A DNA stretch of 64,000 nt from Anaerolineae bacterium. Lineage in GTDB: Bacteria > Chloroflexota > Anaerolineae > Aggregatilineales > Phototrophicaceae. The first letter of the stretch is position 1; each line of letters starts with the position of its first letter. The stretch covers positions 1 to 64,000 of the forward strand of contig JAJDXR010000091.1 of assembly GCA_022823165.1 (NCBI GenBank). Reading direction: 5' to 3'. Below the pieces are notes generated by a model, which was given only the letters and a program-made list of their open reading frames with translations, made no database searches and was not told the origin of the DNA. Both the position numbers and the translations under genes were made by a program. Of the stretch, positions 49,900 to 59,487 are shown in pieces.

Positions 49900-50660
49900 T
49901 CGGCCCGCCGCTTTTCGATGAAGGCGCGCATGCCTTCGGCTTTGTCTTCCGAGCCGAAAGCGATCAGGAAGTTGCGCCGTTCCAGCGCCAGGCCTTCGCT
50001 CAGCGAGGTCTCGTAGGCTTTGTTTATCGCCTCTTTGGTCAGGCGGATGGCGACCTGGGAGCGGCGCGCCACTTTCTGGCCGATGCCGATGGCCACGTCC
50101 ATGTATTCATCCAGCGGCGCCACGTGATTGACCAGGCCGCAATCCAGCGCTTCCTGCGCGCTTAGCGCCCGGTCGGTCAGCATGATTTCCATGGCCAGCG
50201 CCTTGCCCACCGCGCGGGTCAGGCGCTGGGTGCCGCCGGCGCCGGGGATGATGCCCAGGTTGATCTCCGGCTGGCCGAAGACCGCCGTTTCCGAAGCCAC
50301 GATCATGTCGCAGCTCATAGCGACTTCGCAGCCGCCGCCCAGCGCGTATCCCGATACCGCCGCGATGACCGGCTTGCTGATGCTCTCGATATCAAAGCGG
50401 TCGACCAGCGAGCGCGACATCAGCATATCGATCTGGGTTTTGCCATCCATCTCCTTGATGTCGGCGCCGGCGGCGAAGGCTTTGTCGTCGCCGGTCAGGA
50501 TCATAGCGCCGATTTCGCTATCGGCGTCGAAAGCCGACATCGCCGCCATCACCTCGTCCATCAGCGCCGAGTTGAGCGCGTTCAGCGCCTTGGGCCGGTT
50601 GAGCCGCACACGTCCCACACCCTGCGCCGGTTGATCGACAATGATGTTCTCGTAGCTCAT
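49884..50660 (-). CDS. Enoyl-CoA hydratase
   Basis: This 258-residue crotonase-family enzyme adds water to a 2-enoyl-CoA, as in fatty acid or amino acid degradation. The catalytic glutamates are E112 ([12 protein letters not shown]) and E132 ([19 protein letters not shown]), both present, supporting true hydratase activity. The oxyanion hole is in [10 protein letters not shown]. It is first in an operon with a hypothetical protein and a sulfotransferase-like protein; the metabolic connection is unclear. Confidence 0.92.
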   Translation of the reverse strand: MSYENIIVDQPAQGVGRVRLNRPKALNALNSALMDEVMAAMSAFDADSEIGAMILTGDDKAFAAGADIKEMDGKTQIDMLMSRSLVDRFDIESISKPVIAAVSGYALGGGCEVAMSCDMIVASETAVFGQPEINLGIIPGAGGTQRLTRAVGKALAMEIMLTDRALSAQEALDCGLVNHVAPLDEYMDVAIGIGQKVARRSQVAIRLTKEAINKAYETSLSEGLALERRNFLIAFGSEDKAEGMRAFIEKRRAEWKNR

Positions 50661-50744
50661 GCTGTCAACTCCTTTGTCAAATCAGGGCGAATAGCGGGAG
50701 TGTCTATTGTAGTGGCTGTGGTTTCTCTTAGACCCAAACATAAA

Positions 50745-50774
50745 ACTCTGTGCCCTCTGCGTCTCTGTGGTGAA
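50745..50774 (+). repeat. CTCTGTG-type dispersed repeat
   Basis: The stretch reads ACTCTGTGCCCTCTG, then CGTCTCTGTGGTGAA. It matches in style the copies at 11167 and 59563, and lies in the 242-bp gap between the hydratase and GT9 genes, where I see no gene. Confidence 0.65.
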
Positions 50775-50902
50775 TTAAACTGCGCCAAGCTCGGCATTGC
50801 AAATTATGTCCACCTTGTTAGCCACTCCCTGAATAGCCGCTCAATGCTAGCACAGACCATAGCACGGCGTGAAGCGATCCGATTCAAGGACTGTCATTTT
50901 CG

Positions 50903-51952
50903 TTAGTCGCGGCTCGCAACGATTTCTCTTACCGCTGATTCAACGCTAAGGCAGATGTCCTGTCCTTCGCGAGGATTTGTCCGGGATACCGAATAAGCGG
51001 TGACCGCCTTGCCATGTACACTGACGGCAATGGAACCCGGCGCGTAGGGCGCGTAACGCCGCGGGTCGGTGGGTCCCATGAGCATGACGGTTTTGGCGCC
51101 GCTGGCCGCCGCCAGATGCGTCAAGCCGCTGTCGTTGCCGATATAGACCAGCGAATCCGCCGCCAGCGCCCCGATCTCGGCGAAGCTGAGCTGGTCAATC
51201 CATTGGGCATGCCGCGCCTTAAGACCCCGCGCGACCTCAGCGACCAGCTCGACATCGCCCGGCCCGCCCAATAGAATCACGCTCGCGCCCCAGGCATCTG
51301 CCACCCGATTGAGCATCTCCGCGAACAGCGGCAGCGGAAAGCGCTTGCCTTCAAAACGCGCCCCCGGATTGACGCCGCCGCCCGGATGCGCCACGATGAA
51401 GGGTGGCGCCACCTGCTGGTTTGCCAGGCGCGTTCTGACCGTGGCGCGCGCTTCGTCTATCAGCGGCAAGTTGGCGTAAGCGTGGACTTGGCGCCCGGCC
51501 ACGGCGCTGACGACGCGCAGGTAAATCGCGCATTCATGCTCGAGCGCATTGGGATCGACTGGAACGCGCAGGTTGTAGCCGAAGCCGCGCCCGCCACTAT
51601 CGAGACCAGCGCGGATGGCAATTCCGGACAGGCGCGCCGCCAGGCTCATCAAGGGCGAGCGTACCAGTGATATCGCCATATCGTAACTGCCGGCTCGCAG
51701 CAGCCCGACCAGGCGCATGAATCCGGCTGCTGATTTCAGCGGCATATCGGCGCCGGCAGCGACGATCTCGTCCAGGGCGGGGTGATGCGCGATGGCCCGC
51801 GCCGACCAGGGACCCGCCACCCAGCTGATATGCGCGGCGGGGAAGGACTCTCTCAAGCCGCTGAGCGCAGCCGTGGCCATGACCGCATCGCCAATGCAGC
51901 AGGGACGAATCAGGACGATTCGCTTTGGATTTGAGCTGGCGGTCGCTTCCAT
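50903..51952 (-). CDS. GT9-family glycosyltransferase (heptosyltransferase-like)
   Basis: The 349-residue form starts MEATASSNPKRIVLIRP, with GGAG 12 nt upstream; a TTG at 52042 would add 30 residues. GT9 features are RIVLIRPCCIGDAVMATAAL at the N-terminus, FIVAHPGGGVNPGARFEGKRFP and the LVYIGNDSGLTHLAAASGA signature. GT9 enzymes add heptose to lipid A core in Gram-negatives; in this lineage the acceptor is more likely another surface glycan. A cytidylyltransferase of the RfaE2 type lies at 57793. Confidence 0.88.
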   Translation of the reverse strand: MEATASSNPKRIVLIRPCCIGDAVMATAALSGLRESFPAAHISWVAGPWSARAIAHHPALDEIVAAGADMPLKSAAGFMRLVGLLRAGSYDMAISLVRSPLMSLAARLSGIAIRAGLDSGGRGFGYNLRVPVDPNALEHECAIYLRVVSAVAGRQVHAYANLPLIDEARATVRTRLANQQVAPPFIVAHPGGGVNPGARFEGKRFPLPLFAEMLNRVADAWGASVILLGGPGDVELVAEVARGLKARHAQWIDQLSFAEIGALAADSLVYIGNDSGLTHLAAASGAKTVMLMGPTDPRRYAPYAPGSIAVSVHGKAVTAYSVSRTNPREGQDICLSVESAVREIVASRD

Positions 51953-52121
51953 GCTCAGGGGATACTCCACATTCCTCAGCTGGAACAAGCTGCGCCCAAT
52001 GTAATCCAGAGCGCCGTCGCCGACCAGTGCTGCTTGTGCCAATGCGAACTGTCGCTCAGTTTCGCGGGAGTGGTGAATATCGTGGCTATAATCTCCTATG
52101 CGTACACAGCACAGCTATTTT

Positions 52122-52281
52122 GCCACCGAGTACACCGAGTGAGTTTGAGGGCACAGAGTCTGTTGTATTTGCCAAGGCTTTCGCTATTTGCGCCCCCAAC
52201 CTTCATTTGGAAACTGCCGCAGCCATAATGCTTCTAAACTGCTTTACCCGGCGTCCTCTTTTTCTCGGTGTACTCGGCGGC
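52122..52281. repeat. 160-bp element bounded by 18-bp inverted repeats (MITE-like)
   Basis: The left end GCCACCGAGTACACCGAG (52122-52139) is matched by CTCGGTGTACTCGGCGGC at 52264-52281, inverted, with 17 of 18 bases agreeing. The interior has GGGCACAGAG, related to the CTCTGTG repeats, and no gene. It lies in the 410-bp gap before the DUF4013 gene. This looks like a non-autonomous mobile element or a decayed repeat couple. Confidence 0.65.
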
Positions 52282-52451
52282 TAATTTATCACGACATACT
52301 TGGTCTTGATGAGGACGCAGAGTTTTCTAGTTCACCTGGCGGAGTTATCAAGTCCGCGGAAATAATCACTCCCGGTTACGCCGCACTTGGAAGCAGCAAG
52401 CAAGTCATGCGACAATAAACTCCCATAAAAGCGAGTCCAAAGTCAGCGGAT

Positions 52452-53174
52452 ATGGACTTCATACGCGCCTTTACCTACATTTCCGAAGACAGACGCCGGC
52501 TGGGCAAACTGGGCGCGACGGCCATAGTCGCCTTGCTCTGCGCCGTGCCGGGCATCGGGCTGATCAGCCTCTGCGCCCTGCTCGGTTACCTGGTGGAGTT
52601 AATACACAATGTCGGCAACGATTACCCGCGCCCACTGCCCGAGTGGGGCCGCATCGGCGAGAAGATAAGTAAAGGGCTGCCGGTGCTGCTGGCGATTATC
52701 GTTTATCATTCGCCGCTGTTCTTCGGCCTGCTGTTTCTCTTTGTCTTCCGGCATGTCATCGCCGTAAGCCTCTTCGGCGGTATCACTTTCTTGAGCATCC
52801 TGGGCGGGCTGGCGCCGCTGATGGGCTTGTATTTGGCATTGGTCTGGTCGCTGTTGGCGGCTGGCTTGGCGCGCTATGCCGACGCCTGGGAAGCCGCGTC
52901 CTTATACCAGTTGAGTCGATTGCTGCGCAGCTTGCACAAGCACAGTACGCTGGCGCTGCAATGGTTGATCGCTTCCCTGGCGGCTAACATCATCTTGCTG
53001 GCTCTGCTGCCGGTGGCTCTGCTCGGCCTGCTGCTCTTTGTGCCGGTGCAAGGGTACTTGGCGGGCAGCTATGGACGCCGCTTGCGCGCTGAGCGGATGG
53101 CGCTGCGCCGCGGTCATGCGCCGGGCTTTGCCGGGCTGGACGGCGGGCGATTCCCAGGGGCGCGCAGAGACTGA
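52452..53174 (+). CDS. DUF4013 family membrane protein
   Basis: This 240-residue polytopic membrane protein starts MDFIRAFTYISEDRRRLGKL, followed by hydrophobic segments near residues 24-45, 75-100, 107-140 and 172-200. The PRPLPEWGRIGEKISKGLPV loop is typical of DUF4013. Function is unknown; relatives sit among membrane-stress or transport genes. The ribosome site is weak. Confidence 0.8.
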   Translation: MDFIRAFTYISEDRRRLGKLGATAIVALLCAVPGIGLISLCALLGYLVELIHNVGNDYPRPLPEWGRIGEKISKGLPVLLAIIVYHSPLFFGLLFLFVFRHVIAVSLFGGITFLSILGGLAPLMGLYLALVWSLLAAGLARYADAWEAASLYQLSRLLRSLHKHSTLALQWLIASLAANIILLALLPVALLGLLLFVPVQGYLAGSYGRRLRAERMALRRGHAPGFAGLDGGRFPGARRD

Positions 53175-53557
53175 CCGTCAATCGCTCCTGGGCCGTTCTT
53201 CAGATGGCTGCATTACTTTCCTGGTGTTGCTGAGATTATTCCTGGCGTGGCGGAGATGCCAAGCGCGCGGAATTAACCAGGCCGTTTCCGTCAGGCGCGC
53301 CGGCTGGCGCGCTTAGCCTCAACTCAGTTGGGAATCCTGTGTAGGAGCTGCCTGCCGCGGCTATAATTGCATATAGATAGACTGCGCTTGGACGCGCATG
53401 CAGACTCGTCAATGGCCGCTCCCGCCCGATGCGCAGCTGGCTGGCCGCACTGGATTGTCATAAGTATGTTATTGTTTATCCTTGTCTAGCTCTTCGTTAT
53501 GCCACAGTTGACGCGGAAGGAGTAAAGATCAGGTTAAGCAGGGGAGAATAGGATTTT
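53175..53557. other. Gap without a recognisable gene (383 bp)
   Basis: Between the DUF4013 and PIN-TRAM genes I see no gene. A GGCGCGCCGGCTGGCGCGCT stretch near 53297 could form a hairpin. A TATAAT at 53362 might be a -10 element for the downstream gene, without a clear -35. Confidence 0.4.
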
Positions 53558-54613
53558 ATGAGTTCATATCTTATTTGCCGCTTTATCGGCCTGATCGTAT
53601 TCGCCTTCATCGGCAGTCGCCTCGGCGCGGCGCTGGCGCATCTCACCGAATTTGGCGGTGAAGAAAGTAGGCTGATATTTGCCGGATTAGGCGCTGTGGT
53701 CGGCATAATCGCGATGCCCTGGTTCACTATAGCGCCCTTTCGCTTCTGGCGGCGTCAGGCCGGCGAAATGACCATACCGAGCTTGATGCTGGCGATTCTT
53801 GGCGGTTTAGTTGGCTTGACTGTGGCGCTGATGCTGGCTTTTCCGCTGTCGCTTCTGGGCGAACCGCTGGGGACTGTGCTGCCGGCAATTGTATCCCTGG
53901 TCTGCGGCTATCTGGGCATGAATCTGTTCAATACAAGGTCAAGCGAAATCACGGATGTCATCAGCGAGAAAGTCATGGGGCGGCAGCGGCGCTTGCAGCC
54001 CTACGCCAACCGCCAACTGCTTCTGGATACCAGTGTCTTGATTGACGGCCGCATCGTCGAAATCGCAGAAACCGGCTTCATCGGCGGGACGCTGGTGATC
54101 CCGCGTTTTGTGCTGGGCGAGCTGCACCGCGTGGCCGATTCTTCCGATCCCCTGCGGCGCAATCGCGGTCGGCGCGGGCTGGCCAAGCTCAACGAATTGC
54201 AGCGCAACAACGATTTGCCCGTCAAAATCATCGATGACGACCCGCCGGATTTCGTCGGAGTGGACGCCAAACTGGTGGCGCTGTCGATCCAGCTCAACGC
54301 CTCGCTGGTAACCAACGACTTCAATCTCAATCAAGTCGCTGACGCCCAAGGCGTCGATGTGCTGAATATCAACGCGCTGGCAAATGCTGTGCGCTCGGTC
54401 TATATCCCCGGCGAGAAATTCGCCATCCGCATCATCCAGCCAGGGCGCGATCCCAATCAAGGCGTCGGCTACCTGGATGACGGCACGATGGTGGTGGTGG
54501 AATCGGGACAGAAATATATGGATCGCAAGATCAGCGTGGAAGTGACCAAGCTGATCAACCGCCCGACAGGCCGCATGATCTTCGCCGTGCCGCAAGCCAA
54601 ATCCGGGCGCTAA
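53558..54613 (+). CDS. PIN-TRAM membrane protein (YacL-like)
   Basis: This 351-residue protein has about four N-terminal transmembrane helices (to ~residue 125). A PIN nuclease domain follows, with acidic residues D157, E189, D236 and D254 (LLLDTSVLIDG, VLGELHRVADS, GVDAKLVALS, LVTNDFNL), and a TRAM domain around residues 286-347. YacL-type proteins are conserved in Firmicutes, Cyanobacteria and Chloroflexota; RNA cleavage is the presumed role. All four metal ligands are present. Confidence 0.92.
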   Translation: MSSYLICRFIGLIVFAFIGSRLGAALAHLTEFGGEESRLIFAGLGAVVGIIAMPWFTIAPFRFWRRQAGEMTIPSLMLAILGGLVGLTVALMLAFPLSLLGEPLGTVLPAIVSLVCGYLGMNLFNTRSSEITDVISEKVMGRQRRLQPYANRQLLLDTSVLIDGRIVEIAETGFIGGTLVIPRFVLGELHRVADSSDPLRRNRGRRGLAKLNELQRNNDLPVKIIDDDPPDFVGVDAKLVALSIQLNASLVTNDFNLNQVADAQGVDVLNINALANAVRSVYIPGEKFAIRIIQPGRDPNQGVGYLDDGTMVVVESGQKYMDRKISVEVTKLINRPTGRMIFAVPQAKSGR

Positions 54614-54646
54614 AGGCGGATGCGGAAACCTGCCAGAATTTGCGAT

Positions 54647-55060
54647 CTAGTCTGAGACTTGCTGCCAGATGGCGCTTATCTCGGCGGATGCTAGTTCTTC
54701 ATCGTCATATGCGACGATGAACATACTGCCAATGGCGTCAAGTTTGCCATCCAACTTTGTCAGATTTGTCTCAATTACTGTTATGCGAGACTCGAGATTG
54801 GCGATGCGAGAATCCAGTGAGCCAATGCTGCGATTGACATCCTCAAATCTGGGGTTCACCAATAGCAGAAACGTACCCGCAATCGTTAGGAGCGCCAAGA
54901 TTGTGCCAATGATCGAGAAGAACTGATTCCCTCTGATTTCCATTGGCGCTTGCCTTGTGTTATCTGCTCTTGCTGTTACCAGCCAGCGTCGCCCATGCAA
55001 TTCCTCGAAACTGGTTGCTTTGCCAGAGGATTCAACCGCCGAACGTTCGCTCTCGCTCAT
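54647..55060 (-). CDS. Single-pass membrane protein with coiled coil, 137 aa
   Basis: A polar N-terminus is followed by one transmembrane helix (FFSIIGTILALLTIAGTFLL, around residues 47-67). A coiled coil follows (NRSIGSLDSRIANLESRITV, TNLTKLDGKLDAIGS). The ribosome site is weak. No family is recognised. Two short neighbours on the minus strand (this and 55111-55398) separate the PIN-TRAM and pepF genes. Confidence 0.6.
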   Translation of the reverse strand: MSESERSAVESSGKATSFEELHGRRWLVTARADNTRQAPMEIRGNQFFSIIGTILALLTIAGTFLLLVNPRFEDVNRSIGSLDSRIANLESRITVIETNLTKLDGKLDAIGSMFIVAYDDEELASAEISAIWQQVSD

Positions 55061-55110
55061 TATTCGCTCTATCTTGCACCAGTTAACATTGTGATGGCGT
55101 CAAACATAGT

Positions 55111-55398
55111 TTAGTCTGCTTTCACAATCAAGTTATGATGTTCAAGCACTTTAACAATAGCGCCTATATCGTCTGCCTTGGCGAGCTCCTCTATGTCGGC
55201 CTTCGTAGGTAGAGCGCGAAGTTTCTCATCCAATAGCTCGTTCACGATTGCTTTGATAAGATTTATTTGTGACTTTGTCAATGTGGCGGCCTCTTCCACT
55301 TCAGACCTCCTATTTTTATCCACTTCCGATTCTGATGTTGCAATATCTGTTTGCGTATAGTCTACCACAAAGTTCGCTCCATTGACATTGGTCAGCAT
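55111..55398 (-). CDS. Hypothetical small protein, 95 aa
   Basis: This is a charged, probably helical protein (EVEEAATLTKSQINLIKAIV, LDEKLRALPTKADIEELAK) with no membrane segment. It may be co-transcribed with the coiled-coil protein downstream, 50 nt away. The region is AT-richer than its surroundings, so this could be a recent insertion. No function is recognised. Confidence 0.5.
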   Translation of the reverse strand: MLTNVNGANFVVDYTQTDIATSESEVDKNRRSEVEEAATLTKSQINLIKAIVNELLDEKLRALPTKADIEELAKADDIGAIVKVLEHHNLIVKAD

Positions 55399-55541
55399 GT
55401 GGTCAGCTTTTCAGGACCACTACAGATAGAAAAACTGCGAGGCGCATATTCCTGTTGCGCGCCTGTCGCCCCTACACGATTTGCGCGCTTCTGCTAGGAT
55501 TGCGCCGTTAACTTAACCACAGATACCCAAGCGAGCATACG

Positions 55542-57377
55542 ATGAGCGAAGCCCTGCAAGAACGCCTGACTGGCGCGGAAGATGTCATCTGGGATTTGTC
55601 CGTTTTCTACCAAAGCCTGGACGACCCGCAGATCGAAACCGACATACATAAACTCAAGGACTTAATGGACGCCTTCCAGGAGCGCTGGCGCGGCCGACTG
55701 GCGCAGATGAGCGCGGCCGACTTCGTCAGCGCCTACGCTGATCTGGAAGCGATTTACGACCTCAGCGGCCGACTAGGCTCATACGCCATGCTCAACTTCT
55801 CCACCGACACCGGCAATCCGGACTACATGGCTCACGTGGCCAGGATCCAGGATTTGGACGCCGAGCTGAACCAGAAGATCGTCTTCTTCTACATCGAGTG
55901 GAACGCCCTTGATGACGAGCGGGCGGAAGCCATCCTGGCCAACCCGCAGCTGGAAAAATGCCGCTACTACCTCGAAGCGGAACGCCGCAACAAACCCTAC
56001 TACCTGTCGGAAGCCGAAGAGCAGATCGTCATCGAAAAGCAGGTCACCGGCAGCGCCGCCTGGACGCGTTTCTTCACCCAGCTGACCAGCGCCTTCCGCT
56101 TCGACTGGCTGGGCGAGCAGGTCAACATGACCTTCGTCCTCAACAAGCTGCGCGACAGCGACCGCGATGCGCGCGAGATGGCCTGGCGCGCGCTGACTGA
56201 CAAACTGGAAGAAAAGTCCCTGGAGCTGACCTTCATCTTTAACACCCTGGCGCTGGACAAAGCCAACAGCGACCGCCGCCGGGGTTACGCCAGTTGGATC
56301 TCGTCGCGCAACTTGAGCAACAAAGCCAGCGACGAAGTCGTCGAGGCGCTGGTGTCCACCGTGACCGGCAATTACGGCATAGTCGCGCGGCACTACCAGC
56401 TGAAAAAGGCGCTGCTGGGTTATGACGAGCTCTACGACTACGACCGCTACGCGCCTCTGAATCTCAAAGCGAGCGAAGAATTCTACGTCTGGGAGCAGGC
56501 CCGCGCTATCGTGCTGGAAGCCTTCGACAATTTCAGCCCACGCATGAAATCCGCGGCTCAGCGTTTCTTCGACAATAACTGGATTCACGCGCCCGTCCTG
56601 CCCAATAAACGCGGCGGCGCCTTCGCCTCGCCCACAGTCGCCTCAGCCAACCCCTACGTCTTTCTCAACTACCTGGGCGATACCCGCGATATCACCACGT
56701 TGGCGCACGAGTTGGGGCACGGCATCCACATGTTCCTGTCCGGGCGCGAGAGCGGATTATTCGCCCTCTACACGCCGCTGACCACCGCCGAGATGGCCTC
56801 GACTTTCGCGGAAATGCTGGTCTTCCAGGACCTGATGGCCGCCGAAGACGACCAGGAAATCAAGCTGTCCATGCTGACCGAGAAAATCGAGGACACCTTC
56901 GCCACTGTCTTCCGGCAGATTTCCATGAATCGCTTCGAAGACAAGATGCACAGCGCCCGCCGCAGTGAAGGCGAATTGACCGCCGAGCGCTTTAACGAGC
57001 TATGGCTGGAGACACAGCGCGATATGTTCGGCGACAGCGTCATCATCACTGACGAATACGGCAGTTGGTGGAGCTACGTGCCCCACTTCCTGCATACGCC
57101 CGGCTACGTCTACGCCTATTCCTTCGGCGAGCTGCTGGTGCTGGCGCTCTACCGCATCTATCAGGAAGAGGGCGCCGGCTTCGTGCCCAAATACATCGAC
57201 CTGCTGGCCGCCGGCGACTCCGACTATCCCGATCGGCTGCTAGAGAAAGTCGGCGTCGACATCAACGACCCCGGCTTCTGGCAAAAGGGCATTGATGTAA
57301 TCGAGGAATGGGTGGCGCAAGCCGAAGCGCTGGCGCGCCAACTCTATCCCGACAAGTTCGCCCGGACAGGCGCATGA
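55542..57377 (+). CDS. Oligoendopeptidase, M3 family (second copy)
   Basis: This 611-residue zinc peptidase has HELGH at residues 389-393 (LAHELGHGIHMFL) and the third ligand E417 (LTTAEMASTFAEMLV). It is only distantly like the PepF at 15388, so the two are different subfamilies rather than a recent duplication. It overlaps the next gene by 4 nt (ATGA) and should be co-transcribed with the DUF3052 and nucleotidyltransferase genes. Confidence 0.93.
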   Translation: MSEALQERLTGAEDVIWDLSVFYQSLDDPQIETDIHKLKDLMDAFQERWRGRLAQMSAADFVSAYADLEAIYDLSGRLGSYAMLNFSTDTGNPDYMAHVARIQDLDAELNQKIVFFYIEWNALDDERAEAILANPQLEKCRYYLEAERRNKPYYLSEAEEQIVIEKQVTGSAAWTRFFTQLTSAFRFDWLGEQVNMTFVLNKLRDSDRDAREMAWRALTDKLEEKSLELTFIFNTLALDKANSDRRRGYASWISSRNLSNKASDEVVEALVSTVTGNYGIVARHYQLKKALLGYDELYDYDRYAPLNLKASEEFYVWEQARAIVLEAFDNFSPRMKSAAQRFFDNNWIHAPVLPNKRGGAFASPTVASANPYVFLNYLGDTRDITTLAHELGHGIHMFLSGRESGLFALYTPLTTAEMASTFAEMLVFQDLMAAEDDQEIKLSMLTEKIEDTFATVFRQISMNRFEDKMHSARRSEGELTAERFNELWLETQRDMFGDSVIITDEYGSWWSYVPHFLHTPGYVYAYSFGELLVLALYRIYQEEGAGFVPKYIDLLAAGDSDYPDRLLEKVGVDINDPGFWQKGIDVIEEWVAQAEALARQLYPDKFARTGA

Positions 57378-57784
57378 CGGCAGGGTATTCGGGGACGCCC
57401 CTGGTCAAGAAGCTGGGCATCAAAAGCGGCAACCGCGCCGCGCTGCTGGGGGCTCCAGAGCGCTATCTCGATTTGCTGGGCGATTTGCCCGCTGACGTGT
57501 CCATCGACCGCGAACTGGCGGATGCCGACTACGACTTCGTGCAGGCTTTCTACCGCTGGCGCGCCGACTACGAAGCCGACTTCACGCGCCTGAAAGCCGC
57601 CATCCACAAGGACGGCATGGTCTGGATATCCTGGTACAAAAAAGCAACCAAAATGCCCACCGATATCAGCGAAGACGTCGTGCGCCAGGTGGCGCTGGCC
57701 GGCGGCTTGGTCGATGTCAAGGTCGCCGCCATCGACGCCCAGTGGTCAGGGCTGAAGCTGGTCTACCGCCGCAGGGATCGCTGA
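57374..57784 (+). CDS. DUF3052 family protein
   Basis: This 136-residue protein starts TAGYSGTPLVKKLGIKSGNR, with the LGIKSGNRAALLGAP turn and the strands VWISWYKKATK and GLKLVYRRR characteristic of DUF3052. Function unknown; members are often found next to stress or ligase genes. The ATG overlaps the preceding stop. Confidence 0.85.
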   Translation: MTAGYSGTPLVKKLGIKSGNRAALLGAPERYLDLLGDLPADVSIDRELADADYDFVQAFYRWRADYEADFTRLKAAIHKDGMVWISWYKKATKMPTDISEDVVRQVALAGGLVDVKVAAIDAQWSGLKLVYRRRDR

Positions 57785-57792
57785 GTGCTGTA

Positions 57793-58278
57793 ATGGGCGA
57801 AGTGCTAAAGCTCTCCGAGGCGCAGGTCGCGCGCGACTCCCTGCGCGAAGCCGGCAAGTCGCTGGTCTTCACCAATGGTCACTTTGATCTGCTGCATGTC
57901 GGCCATCTGGATTATCTGGAAAAGGCCAGCCAGCTGGGCGATGCGCTTTTCGTCGGCCTGAACGGCGACGCCTCAACCACGCGCTTAAAGGGGCCGGGCC
58001 GTCCGCTCGTGCCGGATGCCGAACGGGCGCGACTCGTGGCGGCGCTGGTCCCGGTCGCGGCTGTGATCATCTTTGAAGAAGACACTGCCGATAGCTTGCT
58101 GCGCGCTCTGCAGCCGGATATCTATGTCAAGGGCGGCGACTATGCCGACAAGCCGCTGCCCGAGCGCCCGACCGTCGAGGCTTACGGCGGGCGCGTCGAG
58201 CTTATTGAGTACTTGCCGGGACGCAGTACCAGCGGGCTGATCCGGCGGATACTTTCGTTGCCTACATCTTTATCTTAG
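57793..58278 (+). CDS. rfaE2: Nucleotidyltransferase, RfaE2/HldE-C-like
   Basis: This 161-residue cytidylyltransferase-fold protein has the signature GHFDLLHVGHLDYLEKA (HxGH), followed by FVGLNGDASTTRLKGPGRPL and YLPGRSTSGLIRRIL, which match the C-terminal half of HldE, the enzyme that makes ADP-heptose. The kinase half is absent, as expected for stand-alone RfaE2. The GT9 glycosyltransferase at 50903 is a plausible consumer of the product. It ends overlapping a small minus-strand gene by 4 nt. Confidence 0.85.
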   Translation: MGEVLKLSEAQVARDSLREAGKSLVFTNGHFDLLHVGHLDYLEKASQLGDALFVGLNGDASTTRLKGPGRPLVPDAERARLVAALVPVAAVIIFEEDTADSLLRALQPDIYVKGGDYADKPLPERPTVEAYGGRVELIEYLPGRSTSGLIRRILSLPTSLS

Positions 58279-58535
58279 GAGAGAGGAGCTTCCGATTGAT
58301 CATCCTGGAAGCGCTCGGTTCGCTCTTCCAGCCGCGTCAGACGTTCAACAGTTTCCAATCGAAAATCCTGGACAGTATTTGTCAGCGCATTAACCTTGTC
58401 ATCCACGCGCTGATTGTCATTTTTCATTTCCTTGCGCAACCCATCAACTTTGGAGTCCAGTCTCAACCATAATCCCAAAGCGGCTGCAATTGTAACCACA
58501 ATCTGTAACATCGTGTCTGTCGAGATGTTTTCCAT
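58275..58535 (-). CDS. Single-pass membrane protein with coiled coil, 86 aa
   Basis: The ATG at 58535 has GGAG nine bases upstream. Residues 6-24 are a short membrane helix (MLQIVVTIAAALGLWLRL), and the rest is a coiled coil (DSKVDGLRKEMKNDNQRVDD, FRLETVERLTRLEERTERFQ). A longer start at 58574 is possible but has a poorer ribosome site. No family is recognised. Confidence 0.6.
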   Translation of the reverse strand: MENISTDTMLQIVVTIAAALGLWLRLDSKVDGLRKEMKNDNQRVDDKVNALTNTVQDFRLETVERLTRLEERTERFQDDQSEAPLS

Positions 58536-58730
58536 CGCATCGTTCTCCAAGTCATGGCTTCTGCACGGTGGCAATTTAGATATTGGATCACCACTATTAT
58601 TGCAAGGATTTTATTCAGTGTCCAATCTCGCAACCAAAAAGGGACGCTAATTTGCATCCCTTGACGATAGTTTAGCTATGTATTGCCATCTATTTCTCGA
58701 TGGCGTTTAGGATTGCTCGGTCAATCTATC

Positions 58731-59357
58731 TTAGGTCAGCCGGTTGTAGAACTCGACCACCATCTGAATGTCGATCGGCGTTTGCACTTCGCCTTCTTCG
58801 GGGACGCGATCCAGCGTCACGCGGAAGTTGTCTTTGTCGACCGTCATGTAGGGCGGGAAGTAAGCCGACTGCTGGATCCATTCCTGGATGTGCACATTCT
58901 TCTTCATCTTGTCGGTGACTTCAATGACATCATTGGCGCGCACCTGATACGAAGGCAAATTGACGCGGCGGCCGTTGACCAAAATATGCCCGTGCCCCAC
59001 GATCTGCCGCGCCGACCAGATGGTCGCCGCCAAGCCGGAGCGGTAGACGATATTATCCAAACGCCGTTCCAGCAGGCTGAGCAAGTTGACGCCGGTGGGC
59101 CCCGCCATCAGCGCCGCCTTCTTGTAGTAATTGCGCAGTTGCCGTTCTCGCACATTGTAGATGAAAGACAGCTTCTGCTTCTCGTCCAGCTGCAGCGCGT
59201 AATTGCTGCGGCGGCCGGAACGGAAGGACTTCTCGCGGCCGTGTTCCCCGGGCGGGTAGGCGCGGTTTTCCAGGATGCGCGAATACTTGGGGCGCGGCAC
59301 CAGCAACTCGCCGAAGCGGCGCTGGGGTTTGGCTTTGGGTCCGTGATACGATGCCAT
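58731..59357 (-). CDS. rpsD: 30S ribosomal protein S4
   Basis: This 208-residue S4 protein binds 16S rRNA during small-subunit assembly. The S4 RNA-binding domain is seen in [20 protein letters not shown] and [20 protein letters not shown]. The N-terminus lacks the zinc-binding cysteines, so it is the C-minus form. AAGAGGAA lies about 10 nt before the ATG. It stands apart from the usual rpsM-rpsK-rpoA cluster, which is common in this phylum. Confidence 0.96.
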   Translation of the reverse strand: MASYHGPKAKPQRRFGELLVPRPKYSRILENRAYPPGEHGREKSFRSGRRSNYALQLDEKQKLSFIYNVRERQLRNYYKKAALMAGPTGVNLLSLLERRLDNIVYRSGLAATIWSARQIVGHGHILVNGRRVNLPSYQVRANDVIEVTDKMKKNVHIQEWIQQSAYFPPYMTVDKDNFRVTLDRVPEEGEVQTPIDIQMVVEFYNRLT

Positions 59358-59487
59358 AGGCTAACAATTCCTCTTCAAATGCGGGGCGCATTAAGCCCGC
59401 TGATTCTCAGAAATCGGGCATACAGTGTAGCGGAATGCGGGCGCAATGCTAGGGCGAGTTTGCCGGGGCGCTCGCGCGGTAGGAAAT

